In this document: positions 35,000 through 46,051 of the stretch, piece by piece
Layout of the letters: every line of letters starts with the position of its first letter
Position numbering within the stretch: position 1 is the stretch's first letter
Origin: Macrolepiota albuminosa
Lineage: Eukaryota > Basidiomycota > Agaricomycetes > Agaricales > Agaricaceae
Assembly: GCA_027475525.1 (NCBI GenBank)
Contig: JAMWFC010000107.1
Coordinates: 328,992 to 392,991 of the forward strand
Length of the DNA stretch: 64,000 nt
Direction of reading: 5' to 3'
Translations under genes and position numbers: made by a program
The notes under the pieces: generated by a model
Told to the model about the DNA's origin: nothing
What the model saw: the letters and a program-made list of their open reading frames with translations, nothing else
Database searches by the model: none

Positions 35000-36745
35000 A
35001 TGGATGAAGTGTCCTCCCCCCTCTACCCCAGAACAGAAACTGACACAATGTCCACTACTCAAGAAAATAACTCTCAGCAAGTATTCGATGCTGCCCCTAG
35101 TGCAGCTGGGCTGGAAACACCCCAAGCCTCTAGAGAAGAGGCAGCGCACGTCGGTTGCAATCAAGCTACCCTCGCCGATCTCGAAAGACAAGACTATGTG
35201 AATTTTCCCCCTCTCCCTCTTGCAACCGCTACCACAGAAAGCAGGCCTGCTAAACCTCGCCTTGGACGTATCAGACTGTCTCTCGGAAGTCGTCAGCAGA
35301 AGGATGGAGACAAAACGAAGAGAGCGCAACCATCCAGCCCCAATAGGGACAGAACTCCAAAAAGACATACGTCTACCGCGGTCCCACCCATAGGCACCCC
35401 CATCCTCACAGCCATGCAGTCAATCCCAGAGCCGGCTCAACCAAGGTTCCACAACGGATCGAGGGATGTAATGGAGATAGACAACGAGTTTCTAGATCAA
35501 AGCCGTACAGCTGTAGGAAACTCTGCGTGGGACGATATCTTAGATGGCTCTCCTGACCATTCCCCCACCCCTGCACCGTCTCAACCATACCCCCTGTCTA
35601 CAGCAAAAAACATTCGAGGAGGGCAGAATGGACTAGGGCTCACGAACATGGCAACATCTAGACACGACCCCAAAGACGGCATCCACCGTGATGTAAAAAC
35701 AGAGAACGACATTACGACAAATGGTGCGAGCCTTCAAAGGACAGCAGAGCTGAATGGTGGATGGCCCCAAATCCACTTGGGTTCGCACCCGCTGGAGAAC
35801 GTGGCAAAGTCACAGGTCATAGCATGGAAGAAGGTGGCTACAGCAAAGTTATGGGTGAGGCTCTTCCAGGGCAAATACAAAGTCAACAGCCTTGCCACTG
35901 TCGACAAAACCCGTGCATTAATCAAGAGCCTTGTACGTGTGGAAAGCGAAGTTGGTTTAGGAGTTTCCTTTCCCCTTCAAGAGCAAGCGATGGAGCCGGA
36001 ACGCTTTCCATTACCTTATCATATGCTAGTATCTGGCTTAACAGCTGAACAAGCTGAGTATCTCACCAACCTCACGGTCATCTCAACCAAGGATATCACC
36101 ACAATATTCTTACCCTTTGAGGACCAGCACCCCTCCTTTGTAGCAACCATATATGGACTCACCTTTACCAACTCGCAAGAAGCACGGTCTGCAGTAACCA
36201 AACTCGTCGTTGACCGCATCCAAGAATCAGAACAGGTTATGAAACATATAGTCGACTGCGCAAACGGGAATGCTAATTATGTAGCTATTGACATACTCAA
36301 CAACATATCGGTTAAATTCCTGGAAGTGAAGAGAAGTAATGCGAACGGAGGTAACTTCAGAGGTTGGAATATTTTCCTACACCACTCATACCTGTCCGAC
36401 GAAAATCACATAAAACTCATCCAACTCATGAGGACATGCACCTTCCCATCAGCGACTGCTGGCTTTGGCCTGCCACTACTGGTCAACAACACGCTTCTGT
36501 GCATCAACTGCAAATCCATTGACCATGACACACCGAACTGTCCTTTCCCAGACCTACCAGAATGGCTTGGCTATAAGCCCATATCAGCACCGTATGCCGA
36601 GACACCGCAGAATGCCTACAACATAGACGCAGCGAGAGGACTAAACAATTACGGCAACAGTAGAGGAATGAATAGAGGGAGAGGAGGAAATGGCCGGGGT
36701 AGTAGACCATATGGTCGCCGATCTTTCCGTAGGCAATGGAACTAG
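35000..36745 (+). CDS. LINE-2 ORF1: nucleic-acid-binding gag-like protein, 581 aa
   Basis: A continuous 581-codon frame. The N-terminal third is disordered (Ser/Pro/Thr-rich, with basic KRAQPSSPNRDR). The central third is conserved with LINE-1 ORF1 (for example FPLPYHMLVSGL versus YKPPYHFLVSDI; TIFLPFEDQHPSFVATIYGL versus its counterpart). A zinc knuckle CINCKSIDHDTPNC (C-x2-C-x4-H-x4-C) sits near residue 505. A Gly/Arg-rich RGG-like tail follows (RGMNRGRGGNGRGSRPYGRR). Its role would be binding the element RNA and chaperoning retrotransposition. A second in-frame Met at 35,048 is an alternative start. Confidence 0.88.
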   Translation: MDEVSSPLYPRTETDTMSTTQENNSQQVFDAAPSAAGLETPQASREEAAHVGCNQATLADLERQDYVNFPPLPLATATTESRPAKPRLGRIRLSLGSRQQKDGDKTKRAQPSSPNRDRTPKRHTSTAVPPIGTPILTAMQSIPEPAQPRFHNGSRDVMEIDNEFLDQSRTAVGNSAWDDILDGSPDHSPTPAPSQPYPLSTAKNIRGGQNGLGLTNMATSRHDPKDGIHRDVKTENDITTNGASLQRTAELNGGWPQIHLGSHPLENVAKSQVIAWKKVATAKLWVRLFQGKYKVNSLATVDKTRALIKSLVRVESEVGLGVSFPLQEQAMEPERFPLPYHMLVSGLTAEQAEYLTNLTVISTKDITTIFLPFEDQHPSFVATIYGLTFTNSQEARSAVTKLVVDRIQESEQVMKHIVDCANGNANYVAIDILNNISVKFLEVKRSNANGGNFRGWNIFLHHSYLSDENHIKLIQLMRTCTFPSATAGFGLPLLVNNTLLCINCKSIDHDTPNCPFPDLPEWLGYKPISAPYAETPQNAYNIDAARGLNNYGNSRGMNRGRGGNGRGSRPYGRRSFRRQWN

Positions 36746-37159
36746 CAACGACGTGCCTTGTCACCTACTTCACTCTAATTAGAATGCATCCCTACTTGTA
36801 TAGGTCAAGCTTGTCATAATGTCGTCATAGACAATTAAGTTTTTCTGTCCAAGACATGAACTTAGAGCGCTACCATGCCAGTAATGTGGGTGATTACTAG
36901 CATGGATGATTAACATCCATAGGCTGAAAACTGAAATATATTGGCCATGCGTGGTACATGTAAGTTGTAAGCCCAGTTGTAAGACAAACAACGGCAGTCT
37001 ATAAAAAATAGAGGAAGGTGCCGTGCAGCAGTCCTGCTTAAGCCTAGAGCTTCTAAGATACTGACCCCACTATGTTCTGAAGAATCTCGAAGCAACGTCC
37101 CCCCTGAGCACTTGGGAAATGAGCTCACCCCGAGATAGCATGGTTGGCTACTCGGTAAG

Positions 37160-40100
37160 TCTTATCAACCACTCAGTTACTACATGACACAAACGGTATC
37201 TCAAATGACATCACTGGCTCGAGCATCTCTGTATCTGGAGGGCAAGATGAGAATGCCACTGCTCCTGACCTAGATACCAGTAACAGAGATTATGGAGGTG
37301 GATCCTATACCCTTTCCTCTACCCTACCAGGAGGAATTCGTACCAACCCCTCTAATAAAAACACCAAGGCTGCACTACGTATTGCTACCCTAAATATTAG
37401 AGGCTTCTGCAACGTCACATCATCTCGATCAGAATCAAAGTGGAACCACATAAATCAATTAATTAGAGATAAAAAGATAGGCATTCTTATGGTCCAGGAG
37501 GCCCACTTGAATACAGAAAGGAAGGATGATATTGAAAACCTTTTCGGAAAAAGGATGAAAATTTTACATTCCCCAGATCCTGACAATCCAACCGGAAAAA
37601 GCGGTGTCGCAGTTGTGCTTAACTGCAACCTAATCAACACAAATGAGCTTCGAAATACAGATATTTGTGAGGGCCGAGCAATGCTAACATCTATTAAATG
37701 GCACAAGGACAAAGTTATAAATATTTTGAATGTGTACGCTCCCAATGTAACAGAGTCTGACGGTGCGGAAAACAAGGACTTTTGGGATGACATTAACCAG
37801 TACTTCGTAAACAACCCCCAAACAAGAGTGGACATTCTAATAGGCGACTTCAATATAGTAGAAGATGCCCAAGACAGAGCCCCAATGAGATCTGACCCCT
37901 TTGAAGCAACTGAAGCCCTCGATAGACTAAAACAGACATTGACAGTGAATGACACATGGAGGGACACCTTCCCTACCCAGAGAGCCTTCTCATTCACACA
38001 GGATGCAACTTCATCAATGTCCAGAATAGACAGAATTTATATGACAAATCATATTGCTATGTCCGCAAGAGACTGGGTGATAACACCGTCAGGAATTCCT
38101 GGCACTGACCACCTACTCACAATGGTACAAATATCCCATGTAAACGCTCCCCATGTGGGGAAAGGAAGGTGGACCTTAAAGCCACACATAATAAAAGATG
38201 AAAAATTTAGAAATTTTGTAATTGAAATGGGCTCCAAAGCTGTAGAAGAAATAGAATCACTAAACGGCTTGCATAACCTGCAACACAACCCACAAACAAT
38301 ATATAAGATCTGGAAGGAGGGTGTGCTAACCATGGCACGAGGCCGTGACAAAAAAGTTGTACCAATGTTTCGTAAAAAAAAGAAGTCTCTCGAAGATGAG
38401 AGAAATAGAATTCTTTTAAATGATGACCTAGAGGATAGCGAAAAAAGAGAGGCCCTAAAACAAGTAGAAAAAGACCTTACCGCATTAGAGTGTAGATTTC
38501 ACATGGATAAAAGAGACAAGATAGCTGTAAAGAATAAACCCCTAGCAGCCTCGCTACGAGCCTTAGACCTCAAAGGCTACTCAGTCCCTGGACAAGCTGA
38601 GAAGCTGATAGCAAATCTATTTGCAGATGATACCACTACTTTCCTGTTGGCAGAAGATGACATAGACACTCTCAACACTATTCTTGATGACTGGTGCATA
38701 GCATCAAAAGCAAACTTTAATTCTAACAAGACAGAGATCATCCCAATAGGCACAGTAAGCTACCGTGAACAGGTACTAAGAGATAGGAAGACTAAACCAG
38801 AAGGGACTACGATCCCAGATCACATTCACATAGTGGAAGATGGAACTCTAATTAGAATCCTGGGTGCATGGTTCGGAAATACCTCTGACCTAAGTGCCCC
38901 ATGGACCAATGTAATAGAAAAAGTCGATAAAAGCCTGGCTAATTGGGGAAAGAGCAACCCCACCTTGGAAGGAAGAAGACTGATTGCCCAAATGGTAATT
39001 GCGGGAATGACTCAGTACCTTGCACAAGTACAAGGAATGCCTGCCCACATTGAGACCCTCATGACAAGGAGAGCAACTAAGTTCATGTGGGAAGGAAAGA
39101 GCCCACTTGTTAACGAACAAACAATGTACAAACCCCTAAACGAAGGTGGGAGAGCATTGGTAGATATAAAAACTAGAAACAAAGCCATAGGAGTAATGTG
39201 GTTGAAATTGTACTTAAATATTGGCCCTGATCGCCCATTATGGGCGTACGTAGCTGATGCTCTCATGGCAACGAACATACCAAAATTAGAGGAAAACCTA
39301 GACAACAGAGTGAAGTTCAATCCGTTTCTCCAGACCTGGAAAACAAAAACCTCAACCCGGGGGGAAATATGCCACGATATAACGAACCTATTTAAAACTG
39401 CAAAAGAATTTAGCGTGAGGCCAGAAGGTCTTGCTTTCAGCAAGGACATCCTAAGAGAGATGCCAATTTGGTACCATCATGCAGCACAACCGAAGCTAAG
39501 AAGAATGAACTATGGTAAAATAGCACAATGCTTAAAAACGAACCATGCTGTCAGAACCGTTAAGGATGCCGAAAACTTAGCCAAGATGCTTGAGTCTACG
39601 GACCACCTAGGGACAGATGAGTGTGAATGTCCTGCATGCATGGAAATGGAAAACAAAGCGAGCTGCCAGCATCCGCACTCCTGTGCAAACAGATCGAAAG
39701 ACATGCTTGATACCCTGCCCGAGAAATGGGATCCGAGGTCAACCCTACCTGACAACATAGTAGTGAGCCGCATGATGAGCAATCAAGAGAATGAAACGCC
39801 CCTAAATATAATGTTCAACCCAAATCTAGTGACAAACGGACCGATAGCAAACATCTTTAGAATCTTTACCTCAGGGCCTGTTTACAATCAACTACACAAA
39901 TACCCTGCAAACGCCCATCCTTCAGAGCCAGCAGTGGCTTTCATAAAAGGAGTCAGCAAACCTGATCTGACAACGGGACAAGGCAGCATGATGGGAGTGG
40001 GAGTATCCTTTGAAAATGCAGAGGAGCGAGATACTGGGGAAAAGTGGTTCAGTCTAGAACGTGACACAGGAGGAGGGAACAACCTACTAGCAATAATTCT

Positions 40101-41226
40101 TGCTTCGAAACTAGTAGGCCTCAAAACTCCACTAACAATAAATACAAGGTCAGGCGATACCATCGATAACCTGACAACAAAGTTGTGTGAGAAAGAGGAT
40201 GTAGGCTTCGTGGGAACTCGGAACGCTGGCCTTTTAAGGATGACCATTGGTAGGCTAAGGATGCATGCAGCACCAGTCATGTTTTGTGACCTAGCTGAAA
40301 CGCGGGTGTCAGCGCATGAGAACAAAGCCAAAACTATGGCAAGAGAAGCTCTAAATAACAACAGACCCATGACTCTCCCACCAATCCCTACGGAATTGCA
40401 CCTAACCGGGGCTAAACTAGCGAAGCTAACCCAAGCAACTGCATATAAGACGATAAGGAAGCTCCTGCAGATACCCCTCAGACCAAGAACAACTATGGTC
40501 ATGAACCAAGTCAGAATCCACATTACAATGATGAATAAAAGACAGCCTACCACAGAACAGATATGGCTGAGTTTTCGGAACAAAGACTTCTCAAAACCGA
40601 TGAGAGTATTCCTATGGAAATGTGCTCATGACGCATACAAAGTCGGTTCATACTGGGACAGACCCAATATGAAACCTGATCTTAAGGAAAGAAGCAAGTG
40701 TAAACACGACAACATGGAGGACTTACTGAATCACATTCTCTCTGAATGCCTGTGCCCCAGTCAGGCTATAATATGGGAACTAGTTGACAACATATGGGAA
40801 AAAAGGACAGGCAATAAGCTCCCCAAACAGGACCTATACTCTATAGTGGCCAGCCCACTGTTAGTCCAAGAAGAGGACGGCCAGAGATCACAAGGTTTAA
40901 TGCAATTACTTCGATTACTGATCACAGAAGCCACACATTTCATATGGATCCTCAGATTCGAAAGGGTAATCCAAAATAATGATGTACCCCACTCTAATAT
41001 GGAAATAATAAACAGATGGAACGATTTAGTCAGTAAGAGAGCCAAATTAGATATAAAACTAACCAATAAGAAACTGGGCAAAAAGTCGCTGCCAAGTAGA
41101 CTAGTAGAAGAAACATGGGAGGAAACAGGAGTAATCGTAGCTTTTCCTGACGCAAATCCACATGAGGTGGATCAAAGCGGGGTTTTAGTGGGTAGTGAGC
41201 CTGATGAAATGGAAGGAATTGGATAG
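37160..41226 (+). CDS. LINE-2 ORF2: APE endonuclease, truncated RT, dead RNase H
   Basis: The open frame follows a TAA near 37,157 and runs to 41,226. The APE domain begins with ATLNIRGF at about 37,386, before the first in-frame ATG at 37,489. Translation must therefore begin at a non-AUG codon, by reinitiation/frameshift, or on a spliced transcript. APE motifs are intact (MVQEAHL; GDFNIVEDAQDRAP; SRIDRIY; GTDHLL). After DKRDKIAVKN at about 38,530 the frame jumps to KPLAASLRALDLKGY. Compared with LINE-1 this removes about 330 residues holding the fingers and the first catalytic RT blocks. The later block LFADDTTTFLL remains. The RNase H region aligns but has IKGV for TDGS, GNNLLAI for AGELVAI, NTRSGDTID for KSDSQIAID and ENKAKTMA for NEEADRLA. 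All four acidic residues are therefore lost. The upstream Cys/His cluster (CECPACMEM...HPHSC) is kept. The frame stays open throughout. Confidence 0.88.
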
Positions 41227-41392
41227 CTCCAGTCCCCAGGCTTCTAGCCCCACACTAGTGCGTAAAGGCATTTCCTTGTGGAGAAACTCTATCAAAGACT
41301 GCCCTGGAACCTGGTTTTAATCCCAGGTGTGCAGCACAGCGGGTGGTAATGGGACACCTATGGCGACAACATTCCCACTAGCAACCCTACTC

Positions 41393-41393
<1 letters not shown>

Positions 41394-41428
<35 letters not shown>
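41394..41428 (+). other. LINE-2 3' poly(A) tail
   Basis: An uninterrupted run of about 35 A directly before the right TSD. Confidence 0.92.
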
Positions 41429-41432
<4 letters not shown>

Positions 41433-41444
41433 CAAAGTGAGGGG
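41429..41444. repeat. LINE-2 target-site duplication, right copy
   Basis: Exact copy of 34411-34426. The first A could equally belong to the A tail. Confidence 0.95.
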
Positions 41445-41446
41445 TT

Positions 41447-42715
41447 TGTCACACATGTCACTGTGACATAGCAATGACACAAGATGGTGTGGCAACAGCG
41501 CAGGACACGGTGTTGTCACACGGAATAGAGTCTTCACACAATCAAGAGAACTGTTGTAAGTCCTAGAATTGGGAAGAACTATCGTATGGGTACATAGTAG
41601 CTAGATTATATACCACCGGTGTGGCAGTGGGATGGAGTACTTGATGGATCGAGGACAAAGTCGAGTGAGTCAAGAATGTAGGGTAAGGATAGAAGTCGGA
41701 GAAGGTAGGGAAAATGTAATATAACGTATAGGCATGAAGCGTCGTCCGTCGCAACGTGACGAAAGTTTGTAGACTTGTGACAAGCAAGCACCAGAAGAGT
41801 TAAAGATAGACAAGCATAGCTCAGCTCTAGACAAACTCCAGTAGAGAGAGAGTATAGCAGTGAGAGCACAGAAGTCGAGAGCACAAAACGCTAGAAGACC
41901 GAGAGAACAGAGAAGCCGAGACGAATGATTGAGCTGAGAAGCGAGCTGTAGCAAACAAGAATCAAGCCGAGACACAAAGACTAGAATTCCGTGAAGCCAA
42001 AGACAGTGCCGAGATAGACAGAGATGAAGCCAAGACAAGCGGAAGCAGAGCCGAGACAGCGCAGCGAGATCACCGAGAAGCCAAGAAGGTCCGAGCTCAC
42101 TGCCGAGGACGGCAAGCATGCGGTGTTTGACACCGGATCAGACGTCGACTAGTTAGATAGATGTATGCCAGACAAAACGAGACACCGAGAGCAGACCAGG
42201 TGATGACGAGACAGAGATACAAGATGCACGAAACAAGCAGAGCTCAAGACCTGAAAATGTGGGGTACGAAAAACCTGTTTATTCCTATGTTTCTCCTGGC
42301 TTTTATACCTATTCTACATGTTCCCAGTATCGTCGATCCTCTGCAAAACTGCTCCAAATCGTTGATTCCTTCCCGATTCTGTTTCTGACGGTTGGTCGGT
42401 CTCATAATCCTAAAACTCTATTTCTCTCTCTTTCCCTAATCGTACCACCCATTTCCTAATCCATCCCGTCATTTTCCACCGTAAACTTATTCCGACCTTA
42501 CTTCTCTATTTCACTTGTACCCATCGTTCCCATAGCTGAATCCAATTTGCTTGTCTAATATCCCTTTTGACCTGAACCTATCAGCAGTCTTCTCCCCTCT
42601 ACCACACCGGTTAACCAGTTCCTGAAACTAAGGAGATTGGATTATAAAGCCAGGCCTACAATCACGAGGAAGTGTGGTCTGACAAGAAAGGCAATACTAA
42701 GTCACAACCGTTACA
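41447..42715 (-). repeat. Gypsy 3' LTR, about 1.27 kb
   Basis: On the minus strand the segment starts TGTAACGG and ends TGTGACA, with the TG...CA ends expected of an LTR. A purine-rich stretch (CCTGGAGGGCG) sits directly outside its start at about 42,716-42,730 and is a candidate polypurine tract. Internally it has Arg/Ala-like GAGACAGA..GCCGAGA repeats without coding sense. No second copy is present in this window, so the assignment rests on position and ends. Confidence 0.65.
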
Positions 42716-43009
42716 TACGCCCTCCAGGTATCAAGAACAAAGTGAGGGATGCCTTGCCAAAAATGATAAAATCAACGAATAGGGGGTGGTGAAGTGGGAA
42801 ACAAAGTACGGTGGTCCAGGATTGAGCTTGAGGCCTCTTGAACAATGATGATGGAAGTTTATTCTTCTTTTTGGGGATAGGTCATTGATGACGTCAAATG
42901 ATAGGAAGCTGGGTGTCAAACGGATCAACGGGCATCATCTCAAGACTGGTGGAGAGAGACCCCTTGGGGTCGCCCTTGGGGACAGGAGTATGCAGAGCTG
43001 TTGTAGCTT

Positions 43010-45255
43010 TCAAGCCGACATCGTCGGCTTGGGCGGTGCGCGACTGGTATTGAGACAGGGACAGGTACTTCTTGACGGGACCTTTATTGAGGCAGAGCTT
43101 CTTGAGAGTACGCTTGGCCTTATGCGCATCTGAGTGGGCCTGGTTTTAGACAGCATCGCGGTGGGGGCGCAGAAGGGCGTTCTTAACATTGGCCCAGCCT
43201 CTCTCAGTGAGATTTCCGTCGCTGTTGATGATGCCAAAGATACGGAGTTCAGAGTAGCGCTCGTCAAAGTAAGGGATAGTGAGGATGGCGTGGGGGATGG
43301 CAAAGCTGTCGCAATTGTAGAGACCAGTGGATATGTCGAAGGTGACGAACTCGCAAGGGTTATCACCCTTTGAAGCATTATATGCTGCATTGGAATGACA
43401 GAGGAGTCTGTGATCAGATGTTTCCAGATGGTCTCATCGTGGTCAAGGAACTTTGTGAGCTGAGCTGGGTGGATGATGAGGTTTGGCTCAACAGTGGTAA
43501 GTTGTACAAATCCATCAGGACGGATAGCTATGCCAGGATGGGGGTTATAGTGATTCTTTGGGTGGAATGACATGTTGCTGAGTGAGCTAGTTGGATTTTG
43601 GTAAGACGAGGAAGTGATGTGTGGGATGGTGGCTTGCTGGAGGGGTTGAGGGGTAACAATACTTATACTAGAAATTTGAAAGGACCCTAGCGAAACCTGT
43701 GGATCGTTGGCAGGGGGTTTCCCATTACCGGTAGGAAGCTCGTGAATTGTCTCAACATCTTGTGCCTCCAGGTACGGTGACAAGAGATCCAGTTCCTGGA
43801 CTTGATCATATTGTAGCCATGTCTTATCTCCAGCATGCCATAGTACCTCGAATATAGCATTAGTTTTTGACCCTGAGTGGCTCACAATTTTATCTGCAGA
43901 CCATTCGTTATCTAGATCGGGTTCAATTTCCACGACGACTTGGGAGTAAAGCCTCCCAGGAAACCTATGATTGTCATTGGGGTGATGTATTCATAACATA
44001 GAGGCATGAAACAAGTCATGGATGCCTCATTGGCGCATATGTGCGGAGAGCTAAACTTGGAAGGAAAAGTTTCCAAAGTCCCTTAGAAGTAAATATGGCC
44101 CCACAAATTTGGGTATCAGCTTATGGGCTAGGCCCTTGGGAAAAGTCATATTTTCTGTTGACACGTAGACAAAGTCGCCTTCCTTGAAGGGGACAGGGAT
44201 CCTTTTTTTGTTTGCGTCTCTGGTCTGTTTCACCCTAGCAGCTAAGATGCTATTGTGCACGGCCACTATTGCTGATCTCAATTGCTGAGCAAATACATGC
44301 ACTCCAGGGTATTCGTTCTTGTTGGCGGCATCCCATGCCATTGTTCTTGGCATCTGTTCATAGTTCAGGAAGAAAGGTGAATATCCTGTACTTTCCAATC
44401 TGGCACTATTGATAGCAAACTCAATGGCTGGCAGTTTCGGCACCCAATCCCTTTGATTGGGATTCACACATTGCCTGATCATCTGGATCACTGTTCAGTT
44501 GGCACGTTCAGTAGCTCCATCTGTTTCAGGGTGGTAGGCGCTGGACATTCTTAATTGCGTGCCTATAAGCTCATGTAAGTATGACCAGAATATGCTGGTG
44601 AAATATGAGTCTTGATCGCTAACGATTGCCTTGGGCAGTCCATGTAGTTTGTATATTTCTGCAAATACTAGCTCAGCAATATTTCGGGCAGTGTAGCTAG
44701 TGCGACTTGGGACAAGGTGAACCATGGAGGTTAGGTGGTCGATTATCACTGTCAGTGAGTTGTAGGTTGCATCCCGGTCCTTTGAGTCAGGTAGTGGTCC
44801 TATGAAATCTATTCCGATCACTTCCCAAGGCTGTGTTGGGACCGGCAGTGGGTTTAGTAGGCCATATGGTTTGTGGTTTGATGGCTTGCTGCGAGCACAG
44901 ATGATGCAGGTCTCACAAAATGCATGTACGTCACTGCTCATACTCTTCCACCATGTGTGTTCACGTAGATATGTTAATGTTTTCCTAGCACCTAGGTGGG
45001 CCAACATGGTGTGAGCTTCAGATATTACAATTTCGCAGACACTTCTGCCTGTGACTATTAGTGAAGGTATGCATAGTAGTTTCTTGCCATTGGTTATTAA
45101 GTATAATAATCCTTCTTTGGTGTATTCAAAGTTCTTGTACTCTTGAGGGTTATCCACCACAAGCGCTAACAGGGGGTCCTCCTTGTATCTATCTCTTATG
45201 CTGGCTATCAAGTCAATTGGCTCATGCCCTCCGGACATTAGTTTGGTTAGAGATA
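43010..45255 (-). pseudogene. Gypsy pol: integrase and chromodomain-like end
   Basis: From 45,255 downward: a zinc-binding HHCC region (H...H at HTMLAHLGARKTLTYLREH, then CETCIIC), followed by the DDE core. Its residues are VIGIDFIGPLP (first D), KAIVSDQDSYFTS (second D) and YHPETDGATERAN (E). A stop follows, then a new open segment 44,491-44,051 with SARLESTGYSPFFLNYEQMP and FKEGDFVYVS. After further stops (R-to-TGA at about 44,030 and 44,000) the end at 43,933-43,010 has EWSADKIVSHSG, EVLWHAGDKTWLQYDQVQEL, which is chromodomain-like. Integrases of this type insert the cDNA and chromodomains can steer it to heterochromatin. The C-terminal 200 residues are Ser/Thr-rich. Confidence 0.88.
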
Positions 45256-46010
45256 TCAACGTAAACGTGGGTTCTGAGGGTAAGGAGCGTTTTTGGAGGC
45301 CTCTGCATGGTCAACACTTTACGGATCGCCGAGTTTAGGGCCATTTCCGACTCAGTGCCAGTGTTTGGCAGATGCTGGGTAGGGAACAGTAGGGTCCAGG
45401 GTTTCATTCATCAGCCAGTTCACATGCAACAGTCTTGCATTGTCCTCCATGCAACAATTTTGCAATTTCTTTTTCATGCAATGGTCTTGCATTGTCCTCC
45501 ATGCAACAATTTTGCAATTTCTTTTTCATGCAATGGTCTTGCATTCATCCCACTACCATCGCCTCACAGGTGAGCGCAAGTCGCTCGTACCTCACAGTTC
45601 AGTAATTTGACACTCTTCGCAAAGCAGTGATAGCCTCCATTGTCCGGTTTTTGATTCTATTTGCATCACTGTTCCAAGAAGTAGGTCTATATTCAGTTGC
45701 CAGTCGATGAGTCTCTATCTCATTGTGCACTGCAGTTTAAAACAAATACGCTTTCAGAATTATCTTCTGAATAGCAAGTTCGTTCACAGTAAGCCTATGG
45801 CTAGTACAGTTGACTATGAGCTTATGCATATGCTTTCAATACTAGATTACCACTACCATTGCTTCACAGAGCAGTGATAGCCTCCGTTGTCCAGTTTTTG
45901 ATTCTATTTGCATCACTGTTCCAAGAATTTAAAATGAATATGCTTTCAGAATTATCTTCTGAATAGCAAGTTCGTTCACAATTTTCTATTCCCTAGTCAT
46001 ACTTTTCTTG
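45256..46010 (+). repeat. DIRS-like left repeat A1
   Basis: It matches A2 at 50,468 onward: shared TTCTGAGGGTAAGGAGCG, CAGTGCCAGTGTTTGGCAGA, AACAGTAGGGTCCAGGGTTT and ATTATCTTCTGAATAGCAAG. Compared with A2 it carries an extra 52-bp tandem unit (GTCTTGCATTGTCCTCCATG start, about 45,432-45,535). A further internal duplication at about 45,850-45,985 repeats its GCAGTGATAGCCTCC and CTTTCAGAATTATCTTCTGA parts. Confidence 0.85.
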
Positions 46011-46051
46011 CGCATTAACCTACTCGTTACCTCGTCATCGAACTATCCTTC

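Larger units (their letters stand above)
34427..41428 (+). mobile_element. Second LINE, with internally deleted reverse transcriptase
   Basis: A 7.0-kb non-LTR element on the plus strand is flanked by perfect 16-bp TSDs (34411-34426, 41429-41444) and ends in about 35 A. It has a 5' UTR (34,427-34,999), ORF1 and ORF2. Its first bases (GGCCTCTTGAC after the G run) resemble the start of the first LINE, and both ORFs are homologous to that element's. It is from a different subfamily: the proteins are clearly diverged. ORF2 lacks about 330 residues of RT and its RNase H domain has no catalytic residues. The intact TSD and A tail indicate a fairly recent insertion, directly beside the Gypsy LTR (2 bp away). 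Confidence 0.93.

Noticed and set aside
43134..43373. Plus-strand gene opposite the Gypsy chromodomain region
   Set aside because: It is a shadow frame of the minus-strand pol end, with no motifs of its own.
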